Origin: Bacillus luti
GTDB lineage: Bacteria > Bacillota > Bacilli > Bacillales > Bacillaceae_G
Direction: 5' to 3'
Assembly: GCF_001884105.1 (NCBI RefSeq)
Contig: NZ_MACI01000062.1
Location: 62,001-126,000, forward strand
DNA length: 64,000 nt
How positions within the stretch are numbered: position 1 is the first letter of the stretch; each line of letters starts with the position of its first letter. Position numbers and translations under genes: made by a program. Shown here in pieces: positions 34,263 to 42,435 of the stretch. Below the pieces are notes generated by a model. The model made no database searches. It had not been told where the DNA came from and saw only the letters and a program-made list of their open reading frames with translations.

Positions 34263-35261
34263 TCAGCGTCCCCTCTCAAATCCAATCCGTTTTTTAATTT
34301 CTGCTAAATTTACCTTCGCAATAGCCCGTGCTCTCTCAGCACCTCTTTCTAACGCTTCATATAATAAATTTGGCTCATTCATATACATAGCGTATTTCTC
34401 CCGAGGACCTGCTAATTCACGATTTACAACGCGGAATAACTCTTTTTTCACATCGCCCCATCCAATTCCAGTCTCATACTTTTCACGCATCGACTGCATT
34501 TCATCCTCTGTCGCAAATTCTTTATATATTGTAAATAACGTTTCAAGCTCTTTCGGTTCATTTGGAAGTGAAGAATCTGTTTTGATTTTAAATATCAATT
34601 TTCGTAGTTTTTCTTGCTCTGCAAATAATGGGATCACATTCCCATAACTTTTACTCATCTTCCTTCCATCAAGGCCAGGTAAAATAGCCCCTTCTTCTTG
34701 AATCACGTACTCTGGAAGTGTAAATGTCACGCCGAATGTATGATTAAAATACGTCGCAATATCACGAGCAATTTCAATATGCTGAATTTGATCTTTCCCG
34801 ACAGGTACATGAGTAGCTTGAAATAATAAAATGTCAGCTGCCATTAAAATCGGGTACGTATATAACCCCATATTCACTCCGGCATCAATCTCTAACCCCG
34901 CTTCTTTATTTTGCTCTACCTTCGCTTTGTATGCATGAGCACGGTTCATAAGGCCTTTCGGAGTTAGACAAGCTAATATCCAAGCTAATTCTAGAATCTC
35001 CGGCACTTCTGTTTGGCGGTAAAAAACAACATCTTCTCCAAGTCCAAGCGATAACCAAGTAGCTGCTACCTCTTTCGTATAACTACTGAACTGACTCGGA
35101 TCATGTACAGCATTTAACGCATGATAATCAGCTATAAAATACAATGCTTGCCCTTCATTATTCTTTGACATGTATAGCGCAGGTTTAATCGCTCCAATGT
35201 AATTTCCTAAATGCGGATAACCTGTCGGCTTAATTCCTGTTAACATAATTTTTTCACTCAT
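34263..35261 (-). CDS. trpS: Tryptophanyl-tRNA synthetase (second type)
   Basis: 332 residues; ATG 35261 with GGAGGAG 5 bases upstream. The class I core has the HIGH-like motif (GYPHLGNYIG), the KMSKS loop (GRKMSKSYGN) and VPVGKDQIQHIEIARDI. Its sequence differs clearly from the usual Bacillus TrpS (which opens with a GIQPSG motif), so it is probably the second TrpRS type found in some Bacillus. It charges tRNA-Trp with tryptophan. A Trp T-box upstream induces it when tRNA-Trp is uncharged. Confidence 0.9.
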   Translation of the reverse strand: MSEKIMLTGIKPTGYPHLGNYIGAIKPALYMSKNNEGQALYFIADYHALNAVHDPSQFSSYTKEVAATWLSLGLGEDVVFYRQTEVPEILELAWILACLTPKGLMNRAHAYKAKVEQNKEAGLEIDAGVNMGLYTYPILMAADILLFQATHVPVGKDQIQHIEIARDIATYFNHTFGVTFTLPEYVIQEEGAILPGLDGRKMSKSYGNVIPLFAEQEKLRKLIFKIKTDSSLPNEPKELETLFTIYKEFATEDEMQSMREKYETGIGWGDVKKELFRVVNRELAGPREKYAMYMNEPNLLYEALERGAERARAIAKVNLAEIKKRIGFERGR

Positions 35262-35285
35262 ACTAACTCCTCCTTTCTCAAAATA

Positions 35286-35510
35286 AAAAGAGCCCTCATC
35301 CTTAAAAAAGGACGAGAGACTCCCGCGGTACCACCTTAATTAGCTATCATTAGCTCACTTTAACTTCTTAACGTGAAGTAACCGTCTTTACCTACTCATT
35401 TCAGTTAGAAGCTCCAGAGCCCATTCCATATTCATCCCTTACTGATTTCCACCTCACATCAGCTCTCTGAAAAGTTTCGAATATGTACTCTTCTCTTTCA
35501 TTGCTTTTCT
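35286..35510 (-). promoter_or_regulatory. T-box leader (Trp) with terminator
   Basis: Read on the minus strand: Stem I with GATGTGAGGTGGAAATCAG, a specifier loop GAATGGGCTC whose TGG codon (35422-35420) reads Trp, the T-box AAGGTGGTACCGCGG (35337-35323), and a terminator (GTCC/GGAT stem, 35318-35292) running into five T. Uncharged tRNA-Trp pairs with TGG and the T-box and prevents the terminator, which raises trpS expression. Confidence 0.9.
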
Positions 35511-35630
35511 TTATTTTTTACAGTTTATCACATTTCCCCTTTATACAAAACTGAATTTTCCGTTTTATTTAACGGCATTTGATTTACAATTCAAAAACCG
35601 GTGTGATTACCAACCCGTTCTTAATAAAAA

Positions 35631-35665
35631 AGAGCTAAAGCAGATTGATCTGTTTTAGCTCTTTT
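35631..35665 (-). terminator. Terminator of the AI-2E gene
   Basis: AGAGCTAAAGCAGAT (35631-35645) pairs with ATCTGTTTTAGCTCT (35648-35662), with the T-rich tail on the minus strand. Confidence 0.8.
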
Positions 35666-35667
35666 CC

Positions 35668-36789
35668 CTACGTATTCAACTTAACAAACCTATAACCATG
35701 CGTAACTAACACTTTCAATATCGCATACCCTGGAATTGCTAAAATAATTCCCATAATCCCAAATAAGTTTCCAGCAGTTAAAATGATAAATATGATTGTA
35801 ATCGGATGAATGTCTAATTTTTTCCCCATGACTTGCGGAGAAATAAACTTACCCTCTGCTAATTGTACAACCATCATAACGATAATTACTTTTAAAACCA
35901 TTGCTGGCGAGTCAATAAATGCGATAATTAAGGCTGGTGTAATCGCAATAACTGGTCCTACATACGGAACGATATTTACAATCATCGCTAAAATAGCAAG
36001 TAATACAGCATATTTTATTCCTATAATTAGATAACCAATTAATAACATTATACCGATAAACAAGCTAACGATAATTTGCCCTCTAATATATGAGCTAATC
36101 GCATAATGCATATCATCTAATATGTTCTTCGCAGCCGGTTGCCTTTGCTCTGAAATAAACTTTAAAAAATGATTTGGTAATTGTTCACCATCTTTTAAAA
36201 GATAGAACAATATAAACGGAACCATTACAAACGTTAAAACGACCTCTGTAACAGTACTTAAAAATCCGGTTACATTCCCAGTTACTGATGATATCGATTT
36301 CGTAAAATTAACTGTATAGTCTTTTACTATACTCGCTACATCAATATTTAAATTCTCCTGAATTTTACCGAGTACATTACTTTCCCCGAATCTACGTGCT
36401 GCTCGTTCGATTTCATGACCGAAATACGGTACGTTTTTTATTAACGCATCAATTTGATCTCGAATAATTGGGATTACCGTTACAACTAAAAATACAAATA
36501 ATCCTAGTACGATTAAATATATTGATGCTATCGATACAATTCTCGATACACCTTTCTTTTCTAAAAGCGAAACAAATGGATGTAAAATATAAAATAGTAC
36601 GCCCGCTAATAATACCGGGAAGAAAATTGTTTTTAAAAAGACAATAAACGGAGTAAATACAAAGGAGATTTTTGTTAGTAATAATATATTAATAAATAAT
36701 AATGCAAATCCAAGTAAAACCGCTAAATAATTTTGTTCTCTAAAAAACTTTTTCAACTTATCTCTTTTTCTTACATTTTCTTTATCCAA
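35668..36789 (-). CDS. AI-2E family transporter
   Basis: 373 residues from TTG 36789, chosen because AGAGGTGG lies 5 bases upstream; the GTG at 36798 overlaps this site. About eight membrane segments with the family's long central loop and the conserved C-terminal pattern (NIVPYVGPVIAITPALIIA). Members (YtvI, YdbI) are putative permeases or ion exporters; transport of autoinducer-2 is shown for only a few. Substrate unknown. Confidence 0.85.
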   Translation of the reverse strand: MDKENVRKRDKLKKFFREQNYLAVLLGFALLFINILLLTKISFVFTPFIVFLKTIFFPVLLAGVLFYILHPFVSLLEKKGVSRIVSIASIYLIVLGLFVFLVVTVIPIIRDQIDALIKNVPYFGHEIERAARRFGESNVLGKIQENLNIDVASIVKDYTVNFTKSISSVTGNVTGFLSTVTEVVLTFVMVPFILFYLLKDGEQLPNHFLKFISEQRQPAAKNILDDMHYAISSYIRGQIIVSLFIGIMLLIGYLIIGIKYAVLLAILAMIVNIVPYVGPVIAITPALIIAFIDSPAMVLKVIIVMMVVQLAEGKFISPQVMGKKLDIHPITIIFIILTAGNLFGIMGIILAIPGYAILKVLVTHGYRFVKLNT

Positions 36790-36810
36790 CGAAACCACCT
36801 CTTTGAATCA

Positions 36811-36866
36811 TGAAAAGCCCTTATCTAGGGCTTTTCAGCATAATCTATATCTATATCTATATCTCT
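36811..36866 (-). terminator. Terminator and short ATCTAT microsatellite
   Basis: TGAAAAGCCCT and AGGGCTTTTCA are perfect arms (36811-36837) downstream of the GlsB-type gene on the minus strand. Between it and the gene is a microsatellite of ATCTAT units (36843-36862). Confidence 0.7.
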
Positions 36867-37113
36867 ATTTCCTTGCAGCTTTCACTACAAATGATACAAT
36901 AAGAATTAATACGATTGCTCCTAATAATGCTGGCACAACATGAATTCCACCAAATGATGGCCCAAAAGATCCAAATAATCTACCACCTAGCGAAGCACCT
37001 AATAAACCAGCAATAATATTTCCTAACATACCACCTGGAAAATTTTTACCCGTTATAGAACTAGCAATTGCACCTATAATAGCACCAACTATTAATGTGA
37101 TAATCCATCCCAT
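36865..37113 (-). CDS. GlsB/YeaQ/YmgE-family membrane protein
   Basis: 82 residues from ATG 37113, with GGAGG 6 bases upstream. Three membrane segments and Gly-rich turns (VGAIIGAIASSITG, GMLGNIIAGLLGASLGG) match the transglycosylase-associated/GlsB family. The role is linked to general stress but the biochemistry is unknown. Confidence 0.85.
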   Translation of the reverse strand: MGWIITLIVGAIIGAIASSITGKNFPGGMLGNIIAGLLGASLGGRLFGSFGPSFGGIHVVPALLGAIVLILIVSFVVKAARK

Positions 37114-37321
37114 TTTTAGTCCTCCATTTCTATTATAGTTGTATGATTCAATACGAAAATATGTATTTATCAATACTAACTATATTTCACTATAGAAATA
37201 TACCTACTACTATTTTACGTATGGAGATACATATATTATATGCAAAACAGAAAAACATTGTCAAACTTACCCAACAATCAATTATATTGATATAATTATT
37301 TTAAAGGAGGAGTCATATTTT

Positions 37322-37777
37322 ATGATTCATAAATTACTTTCCCATTCTTATGAAGTAGCAACATCCATTTTACAAGTTCAAATTCCAGCTTATAAAGTTG
37401 AAGCAATTTATTTAAACAGTACTGCAATCCCTCGTTTATATGATACTGTAAACGATATTCAACATTGCGATGAAACATTCTATGGATATTTTTCTGAACA
37501 TAAACTTGTCGGCTTTATTTCTTTTATACACGAAGAGAATCTAATTGATATTCACCGACTCGTTGTATCGCCTGATTTTTTTCAAAAAGGAGTCGCAACG
37601 AAACTGCTACTTTATATTTTTAACATGTTCCCTTCTTCCATGACATACATTGTACAAACAGGTAAAGCGAATACCCCTGCTATTACATTATATAAAAAAC
37701 ACGGATTCATTACAGTATCAGATACAATACTTCCTGACGGCATGATTCTTACACAGTTAAAAAGACAGAAAAAATAA
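37322..37777 (+). CDS. GNAT-family acetyltransferase
   Basis: 151 residues; ATG 37322 with AAAGGAGGAG 9 bases upstream. A GNAT domain occupies about 40-145, with HRLVVSPDFFQKGVATKLL as the acetyl-CoA-binding motif and NTPAITLYKKHGF at the end. Substrate unknown. Confidence 0.85.
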   Translation: MIHKLLSHSYEVATSILQVQIPAYKVEAIYLNSTAIPRLYDTVNDIQHCDETFYGYFSEHKLVGFISFIHEENLIDIHRLVVSPDFFQKGVATKLLLYIFNMFPSSMTYIVQTGKANTPAITLYKKHGFITVSDTILPDGMILTQLKRQKK

Positions 37778-37829
37778 AATAATTTGACTTGTTCGTCTCT
37801 TTATGTTATTTTTTACTTTATAAAACCTT

Positions 37830-37978
37830 TTGCTGAATCCAAATTTTGGAGCGGGGGAACCATTTTTGTAGCTATGCTACTTGGGGCGAATCTTTTTTAA
37901 GTAGGGAAACTCTCACTTCCCGAGTCCGACAGCTAACCTCGTAAGCGTAATGGGAGAGGAAGGTGCTTTTTGCCTATG
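37830..37978 (+). promoter_or_regulatory. c-di-AMP riboswitch (ydaO/yuaA type)
   Basis: The sequence holds the strongly conserved core of ydaO leaders: GGAGCGGGGGAACCA, TTGGGGCGAATC, AAGTAGGGAAAC, then CCGAGTCCGACAGCTAACCTC and GTAAGCGTAATGGGAGAGG. These motifs and their order are specific to c-di-AMP-sensing RNA. Binding of the dinucleotide usually turns expression off. No typical terminator is seen between the aptamer and the next ORF, so control could be by ribosome access or by a structure I cannot resolve. Confidence 0.9.
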
Positions 37979-38059
37979 TTACACAGTGTACCTCCTTAAT
38001 TATAAATATGGAATCGATACCAATAGACACCTATATTTATAGAAAAGGAGACATGTATA

Positions 38060-38203
38060 ATGTTACGTTTATCTGATCACGCAATAAAAATGATGGAGCA
38101 AAGACTTCGACTCGAACAACACCGCACATATCAAGCGAATAAAGTTGTTGATAACTTACATCACAAATACTTTTTTCAGCATATTTTTCAACCGAAAAGA
38201 TAA
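38060..38203 (+). CDS. 47-residue basic peptide under c-di-AMP riboswitch
   Basis: A 47-codon ORF with a strong site (AAAAGGAG, 10 bases before ATG 38060) placed 80 bases after the riboswitch and ended by a terminator. The peptide is helical and basic, with His-rich stretches (LRLEQHRTYQANKVV, LHHKYFFQHIF), no signal or membrane segment. Not a family I recognise. It is the only ORF between the riboswitch and the terminator, so it appears to be the riboswitch's target. Confidence 0.65.
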   Translation: MLRLSDHAIKMMEQRLRLEQHRTYQANKVVDNLHHKYFFQHIFQPKR

Positions 38204-38225
38204 AGAAATTGTTCATTTAACATCA

Positions 38226-38267
38226 AAAACACAAGGTGTGTCTATAAAGACATTCCTTGTGTTTTTT
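38226..38267 (+). terminator. Terminator of the riboswitch-47-aa unit
   Basis: AAAACACAAGG pairs with CCTTGTGTTTT, with a further inner pair, followed by T. It overlaps nothing but the 3' side of the methyltransferase gene's downstream region. Confidence 0.85.
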
Positions 38268-38287
38268 ATTCCTTATAATATTCTCAC

Positions 38288-39043
38288 TTACTTTCTCGCC
38301 TTAATAATAAAAGTAGTTGGCACCATTCTAGCTTTATATAAAGAATAATACTTCCTAGACGGTTCAGCTAGTTCTCTATCAAACGAACGTGATGGTTCAG
38401 GCTCTTCTATTCTCTCAATTGTAAATCCAACTCTATTTAACTCATTTATGTATGTACTTATTTTTCTCTTATATAATGTCGCTTGTACATTTTCTCCTTT
38501 AAATGTTTCAAACGTAATAGGTATTTCCTCATGATAAGAAGACTTTATAGTAACTTCTTCTGTACCATACTGTAAGTTTGAATATACTGGGTGCTCCCAA
38601 CTAAAAATAAAACTTCCTCCTGGCTTTACATATGAATAAATCAATTCCAACGTTTTTCTTAAATTCGAAGTCCAACCTAATGCATAAATGGAGTATACAA
38701 TATCAAAATACTCTTTAGGAATATCTCCTTCCTCTTCCATTGCTCCGCATATTAATTTTGGATTCCAACCCTTTAATGTTTCATTCGCTGTTTTAATTTG
38801 TTCACTCGAAAGGTCAAGACCCCATACTTCCTCTGCCCCGTGTTCTGCTATATATTGCAACGAATGCCCACTTCCGCATCCAATATCAAGAACCTTTTTA
38901 TTTTCGATTGAATCAAACAAATGAATCTCATCTTCGGACGCTGTATACGGCCCATATTTAGGTAAACAATCTACTTGAAAGAAATAAGGTGCAACCGTAT
39001 CCCAACACTTTTTATTTAAAGCTAACATTTGTGTGCCTTTCAT
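38288..39043 (-). CDS. Class I SAM-dependent methyltransferase
   Basis: 251 residues. SAM-binding motif I (VLDIGCGSGHSLQYI) near residue 50, motif II-like YSIYALGWTSN and motif III PGGSFIFSWEHPVYS are present. It may be a ubiquinone/menaquinone-like or small-molecule methylase; substrate unknown. ATG 39043 follows GGGGGA. Convergent with the 47-residue ORF. Confidence 0.85.
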   Translation of the reverse strand: MKGTQMLALNKKCWDTVAPYFFQVDCLPKYGPYTASEDEIHLFDSIENKKVLDIGCGSGHSLQYIAEHGAEEVWGLDLSSEQIKTANETLKGWNPKLICGAMEEEGDIPKEYFDIVYSIYALGWTSNLRKTLELIYSYVKPGGSFIFSWEHPVYSNLQYGTEEVTIKSSYHEEIPITFETFKGENVQATLYKRKISTYINELNRVGFTIERIEEPEPSRSFDRELAEPSRKYYSLYKARMVPTTFIIKARK

Positions 39044-39205
39044 ATTCTACATTCCCCCATCCAATTTTTTCTCCTACTATAAATTACACATTTTAACCCG
39101 CTCTTCCTTTTCTCTTCTCCCAGTAATTTTTCACTTTTGCAATTGTTCCGCACGCTCTTCCTCCTTCCCTACAATCATTATTTAGAATCAAAAGCGATCT
39201 ACAAT

Positions 39206-39245
39206 AAAAAAATTCGACCATCATATTTGACAGTCGAATTTTTTT
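39206..39245 (-). terminator. Terminator of the TPR gene
   Basis: AAAAATTCGAC pairs with GTCGAATTTTT. The hairpin overlaps the last codon of the TPR gene and has T runs on the minus strand. Confidence 0.75.
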
Positions 39246-40158
39246 ATTTTTCATATTCAAGATGATTATGTCTTTTACAACCAAATAAATAACAAGCCCC
39301 TATATAATCAGTTTCAAATTCTAACCCTGGAACATATCCAGATTTGATACGTTCTATCATTTTTTTATAACAATTTTTCTCTTCTGTATATTCCTCAATT
39401 AACTCTTTCTTATCGTTTTCTGTCCAGTTTTCTTCTACTTCTTCATTCTTAACATCTTCTATTTCTGCTGTCTTCGCTTCAATAGATTCGCGTATAACTT
39501 CATTTATACGCGAGAAATTATTCGATTTATATAGAGCATAAACAAATCTACTAATCCAATTGGGGCTTTTCCAATCTTCTTTGTATCCTTTTTCAAAACA
39601 CTCAATTGCTTCTTTATAGCAATTCAATTCAACATATAAATCCGCTACATTAATTTCCCCTACAAAATCATCAGCTTTCCTGCTAAAAGTATCTAGCTTT
39701 TCTTTCGCTTCTGTCATTCTCCCTAAATCAATTAAACATTTTACATAGTTATACATTATATAGTCCGAATCCCCTGCAACTCGCAAGAAAAATCCCGAAG
39801 CTTTTTCCAGCTCTCCAAGATTATAATGAGCTACAGCTACATTGTAATATGCTTCATTGGATGGTTGAATCGAAAAAGATTTTTGTAATGCTTCTTTCGC
39901 TTCCGCCCACTTTTTTTGTTTCATGTAAATTTCCCCTAAGATGCTATACGGAAAGTATGAGGCAGGATTCAACTTAACAACTTCTTTTATTAATTCAAGA
40001 GCTTTATCATCATTCTCTTCCTCATAAAAGTACATCCAAGCAAGATTATTGAGAGATTGTACACCTCTAGATTCATGTACTGCTTGTTGAAACAGTTCCA
40101 TTGCTTCCTCATATTTATTTTGTTCAAACATTTCAAGTGCCTTCTCGTTAATGTTCAA
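39244..40158 (-). CDS. TPR-repeat protein
   Basis: 304 residues from TTG 40158, with GGAGG 7 bases upstream. Six or so tetratricopeptide repeats cover about residues 1-200 (for example EQNKYEEAMELFQQA, KKWAEAKEALQKS, NCYKEAIECFEKG). The C-terminal 70 residues are acidic and then contain paired Cys/His (CYLFGCKRHNH). TPR proteins are scaffolds for protein binding. No partner gene is adjacent. Confidence 0.8.
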   Translation of the reverse strand: MNINEKALEMFEQNKYEEAMELFQQAVHESRGVQSLNNLAWMYFYEEENDDKALELIKEVVKLNPASYFPYSILGEIYMKQKKWAEAKEALQKSFSIQPSNEAYYNVAVAHYNLGELEKASGFFLRVAGDSDYIMYNYVKCLIDLGRMTEAKEKLDTFSRKADDFVGEINVADLYVELNCYKEAIECFEKGYKEDWKSPNWISRFVYALYKSNNFSRINEVIRESIEAKTAEIEDVKNEEVEENWTENDKKELIEEYTEEKNCYKKMIERIKSGYVPGLEFETDYIGACYLFGCKRHNHLEYEK

Positions 40159-40455
40159 GTAGCTACCTCCGAAGTGAATGAATTCATTTATTTCATATTA
40201 TTATTGTAAAATGTAAAAATTGTGATTTCTATAAAAAATTTCTTCCTCCTGTCTACATTTCGGTTGAAATAGAAGCTAAAACACATGAACTTACAACGAT
40301 AAGTAAACTTTTTAGTCTCCCTTAAATTAGATATATAGTCTACTTGTTTTTACATATTATGGTACAATCAAAATAAGTACTGACAAAATATTTATGCTCC
40401 ACACTAGCAGTCTAACAATGCCAAAATCAAAAATCACTTGAAATCAGGGGATGTT

Positions 40456-40836
40456 ATGAAAAAGAAATTAATTTTTCTACTATTCATCGGAATCATATTA
40501 TCCGGATGTTCAACTATAGAAAAAAAGTATTTAGACACCGGCAACGGCAGTATGGAATTATTAACACCAACGATTACAACAAAAGATAATGAATTAGAAA
40601 TTAAGACTGAGGGTATTGATGAAAATAAAGTAACTTTTATTTATGTTGCCAATAAAAAAGTATTGGAACAAAACATAAAAAATGGTGAACCTTACAAACT
40701 TAACATTAAAGATATCAAGCATGCTCATAGGACCGACTACAAGCCAAGAGTTCAACTTGTGCAGACTACAGATGATCATACAGATGGAGAAATGGTAACC
40801 TTTAAACAAGTTAGATATACAGTTAAAAAAAATTAA
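40456..40836 (+). CDS. Small lipoprotein
   Basis: 126 residues from ATG 40456, with GGGG 5 bases upstream. The signal peptide ends in LSGC (Cys18), so it is lipid-anchored outside the membrane. The rest is an extracellular, beta-rich domain (ELEIKTEGIDENKVTFIYV, RVQLVQTTDD). Function unknown. The broken small gene downstream lies in the same transcription unit. Confidence 0.7.
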   Translation: MKKKLIFLLFIGIILSGCSTIEKKYLDTGNGSMELLTPTITTKDNELEIKTEGIDENKVTFIYVANKKVLEQNIKNGEPYKLNIKDIKHAHRTDYKPRVQLVQTTDDHTDGEMVTFKQVRYTVKKN

Positions 40837-40893
40837 TTTAAATGCAATAAAAGAAAATATATCTATAAAGGAAGAAACAGAAAGGGTAATACT

Positions 40894-41115
40894 GTGAAAA
40901 AACGATGGATTTCTTGGTGGATCGGTAACATATTTTGAGTTATCCTTTTTGGAATACGGGTAGCTATTATTTGGCTGCGAGATGTTGATGGTGCTGGTGT
41001 TACTCAAACATCCAAAATTAAACCAATATCATTAATAGTTTTATTAATCTCGTTTATCCTACTGATATTCATTCAAGTTATATGGCTAATCATTAATTTG
41101 AGAGGAAACCGTTAA
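40894..41115 (+). pseudogene. Small two-helix membrane protein with in-frame TGA
   Basis: From GTG 40894 (AAAGGG upstream) the frame reads MKKRWISWWIGNIF, meets TGA at 40936-40938, and then continues for 58 codons without break (VILFGIRVAIIWLRD ... FILLIFIQVIWLIINL) to TAA 41113. The whole 73-residue protein has two membrane segments. TGA would be Trp (TGG) in the intact version, which fits the flanking aromatic residues. Same unit as the lipoprotein before it. Confidence 0.7.
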
Positions 41116-41120
41116 AAAAA

Positions 41121-41156
41121 GAGAGGAATCTTTTTCAAAATAGATTCCTCTCTTTT
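41121..41156. terminator. Terminator
   Basis: GAGAGGAATC pairs with GATTCCTCTC, preceded by A and followed by five T; serves the plus-strand unit before it. Confidence 0.85.
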
Positions 41157-41204
41157 TATATAGGGATTATGCCGTGCTTTTAAAGCTGCACTCGCCCCTT
41201 TTCT

Positions 41205-41753
41205 TTACGATGCATGCTCATCTTTCTTCTTCATTAACGCTCTCTTCTTCATCGCTTTCGTTAAATACCCGCCCTTAAACGAACGAATTTCATAAGAAGA
41301 CATAAACGCTTTCGGTGCGATTTCATTAATAATTTCTAACAGTTCTTTCTCTCTCGAACGCTTTGCAACGATATCTAAACGATAACGTATAGAATTAATA
41401 CCTTCACCTTCAAATACGGTAACACCAAATCCAGAGTGACGTAATTCATCTACTAATTCATTACAACGGTCTAGTAAACTAACTTGATACGTAATATAAC
41501 CAATTGCTAATTTATTCTCTATATAACCGCCTAATAATAGTCCCGCACTAAAGCCAATGACATAGGCAACGATGTTCATCCAATTTGATAAATCTTGAAA
41601 CACAATACCTAAACTGACAATGTAAATAGCTCCTTCTAACAATCCAACACCAGCAGCGGATCTTGTTTGATTCTTTACAAGCAAAATCGTACGAATTGTT
41701 AAAATTGGAACGTAAATAATTTGAAGCACAAAAATAAGTAAAGCTTGTAACAT
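41205..41753 (-). CDS. UPF0316 (DUF2179/DUF5698) membrane protein, YebE-like
   Basis: 182 residues; ATG 41753 with AGAGGTGG upstream. Three N-terminal membrane segments (about 1-85) and a cytoplasmic DUF2179 domain (about 95-165, ending [13 protein letters not shown]). Typical length for UPF0316. Function unknown. Confidence 0.85.
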   Translation of the reverse strand: MLQALLIFVLQIIYVPILTIRTILLVKNQTRSAAGVGLLEGAIYIVSLGIVFQDLSNWMNIVAYVIGFSAGLLLGGYIENKLAIGYITYQVSLLDRCNELVDELRHSGFGVTVFEGEGINSIRYRLDIVAKRSREKELLEIINEIAPKAFMSSYEIRSFKGGYLTKAMKKRALMKKKDEHAS

Positions 41754-41924
41754 TGGTATCCACCTCTTTCAAAAAGTCTTTTGTCATAATAACATACATA
41801 ACCTTTAGAAATCGATGGGTTTTTAAAATTTTTTTTATTATTTTTCATACTATTGAAAAACATAAAAAAGAAGCGTATTATATTTGTCGTTAATTTGATT
41901 ACTTGTATCATATCGCTAAACTAA

Positions 41925-41949
41925 AAAAGGAACCCCATTAGGCCCCTTT
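41925..41949 (-). terminator. Terminator of the AtpI-like gene
   Basis: AAAGG and CC on one side pair with GG and CCTTT; the minus-strand tail is T-rich. Imperfect stem. Confidence 0.55.
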
Positions 41950-41951
41950 CA

Positions 41952-42365
41952 TCATAACTCTATGTTTTTCGAAGCCTGTTCTCTTTGCTTCTCTTCTTCT
42001 TTCACTAACTGTATATTTGCATAAGCTAAATTTGCAATCATCAAAAAGTGGCCACCTAAAATCCCTGTACCAAATGCCCACATTTCCATTTCATGCTCAA
42101 TTTCATACATGATGATAGCTCCTAAAATGGCTGCTGCAAATCGGTTTAGAACTCCTAATCCAGGAGCCTTTTCTTTCATTACGATACTTTTCCCTAGTTT
42201 CTCCACTCTGCGAGCTAATAACCAAAGGCAGTACGCACTTACAGCTAATCCAATACCAAACCCTGTCACTTGTTTTCCAAACGGAGTAATCGTCCACATA
42301 AGTAGTAAACCACTAAAGATCACATACAATTGTAATCGATATACACGTAAGGCTGCTTGAATCAA
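41952..42365 (-). CDS. AtpI-like four-helix membrane protein
   Basis: 137 residues from TTG 42365, with TAGGAG upstream. Four hydrophobic segments in two pairs with a basic loop between (RRVEKLGKSIVMKEK) and a charged tail. The pattern resembles ATP synthase protein I, a factor for c-ring assembly, but no atp genes are near, so this name is only a resemblance. Confidence 0.6.
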   Translation of the reverse strand: MIQAALRVYRLQLYVIFSGLLLMWTITPFGKQVTGFGIGLAVSAYCLWLLARRVEKLGKSIVMKEKAPGLGVLNRFAAAILGAIIMYEIEHEMEMWAFGTGILGGHFLMIANLAYANIQLVKEEEKQREQASKNIEL

Positions 42366-42406
42366 AATATCCGCTCCTAATTTCGCATTTTTTATACTTT
42401 AGAAGA

Positions 42407-42435
42407 AAAGCAGCAACTTACACAGTTGCTGCTTT
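42407..42435 (-). terminator. Terminator of the TlyC-like gene
   Basis: AAAGCAGCAAC and GTTGCTGCTTT are perfect arms. The hairpin overlaps the gene's last codons; the minus-strand tail is T-rich. Confidence 0.75.

Noticed and set aside
38145-38348. 67-codon plus-strand ORF
   Set aside because: Runs through the terminator of the 47-residue unit and into the end of the methyltransferase gene.
39093-39284. 63-codon minus-strand ORF
   Set aside because: Lies across the TPR gene terminator; no site.
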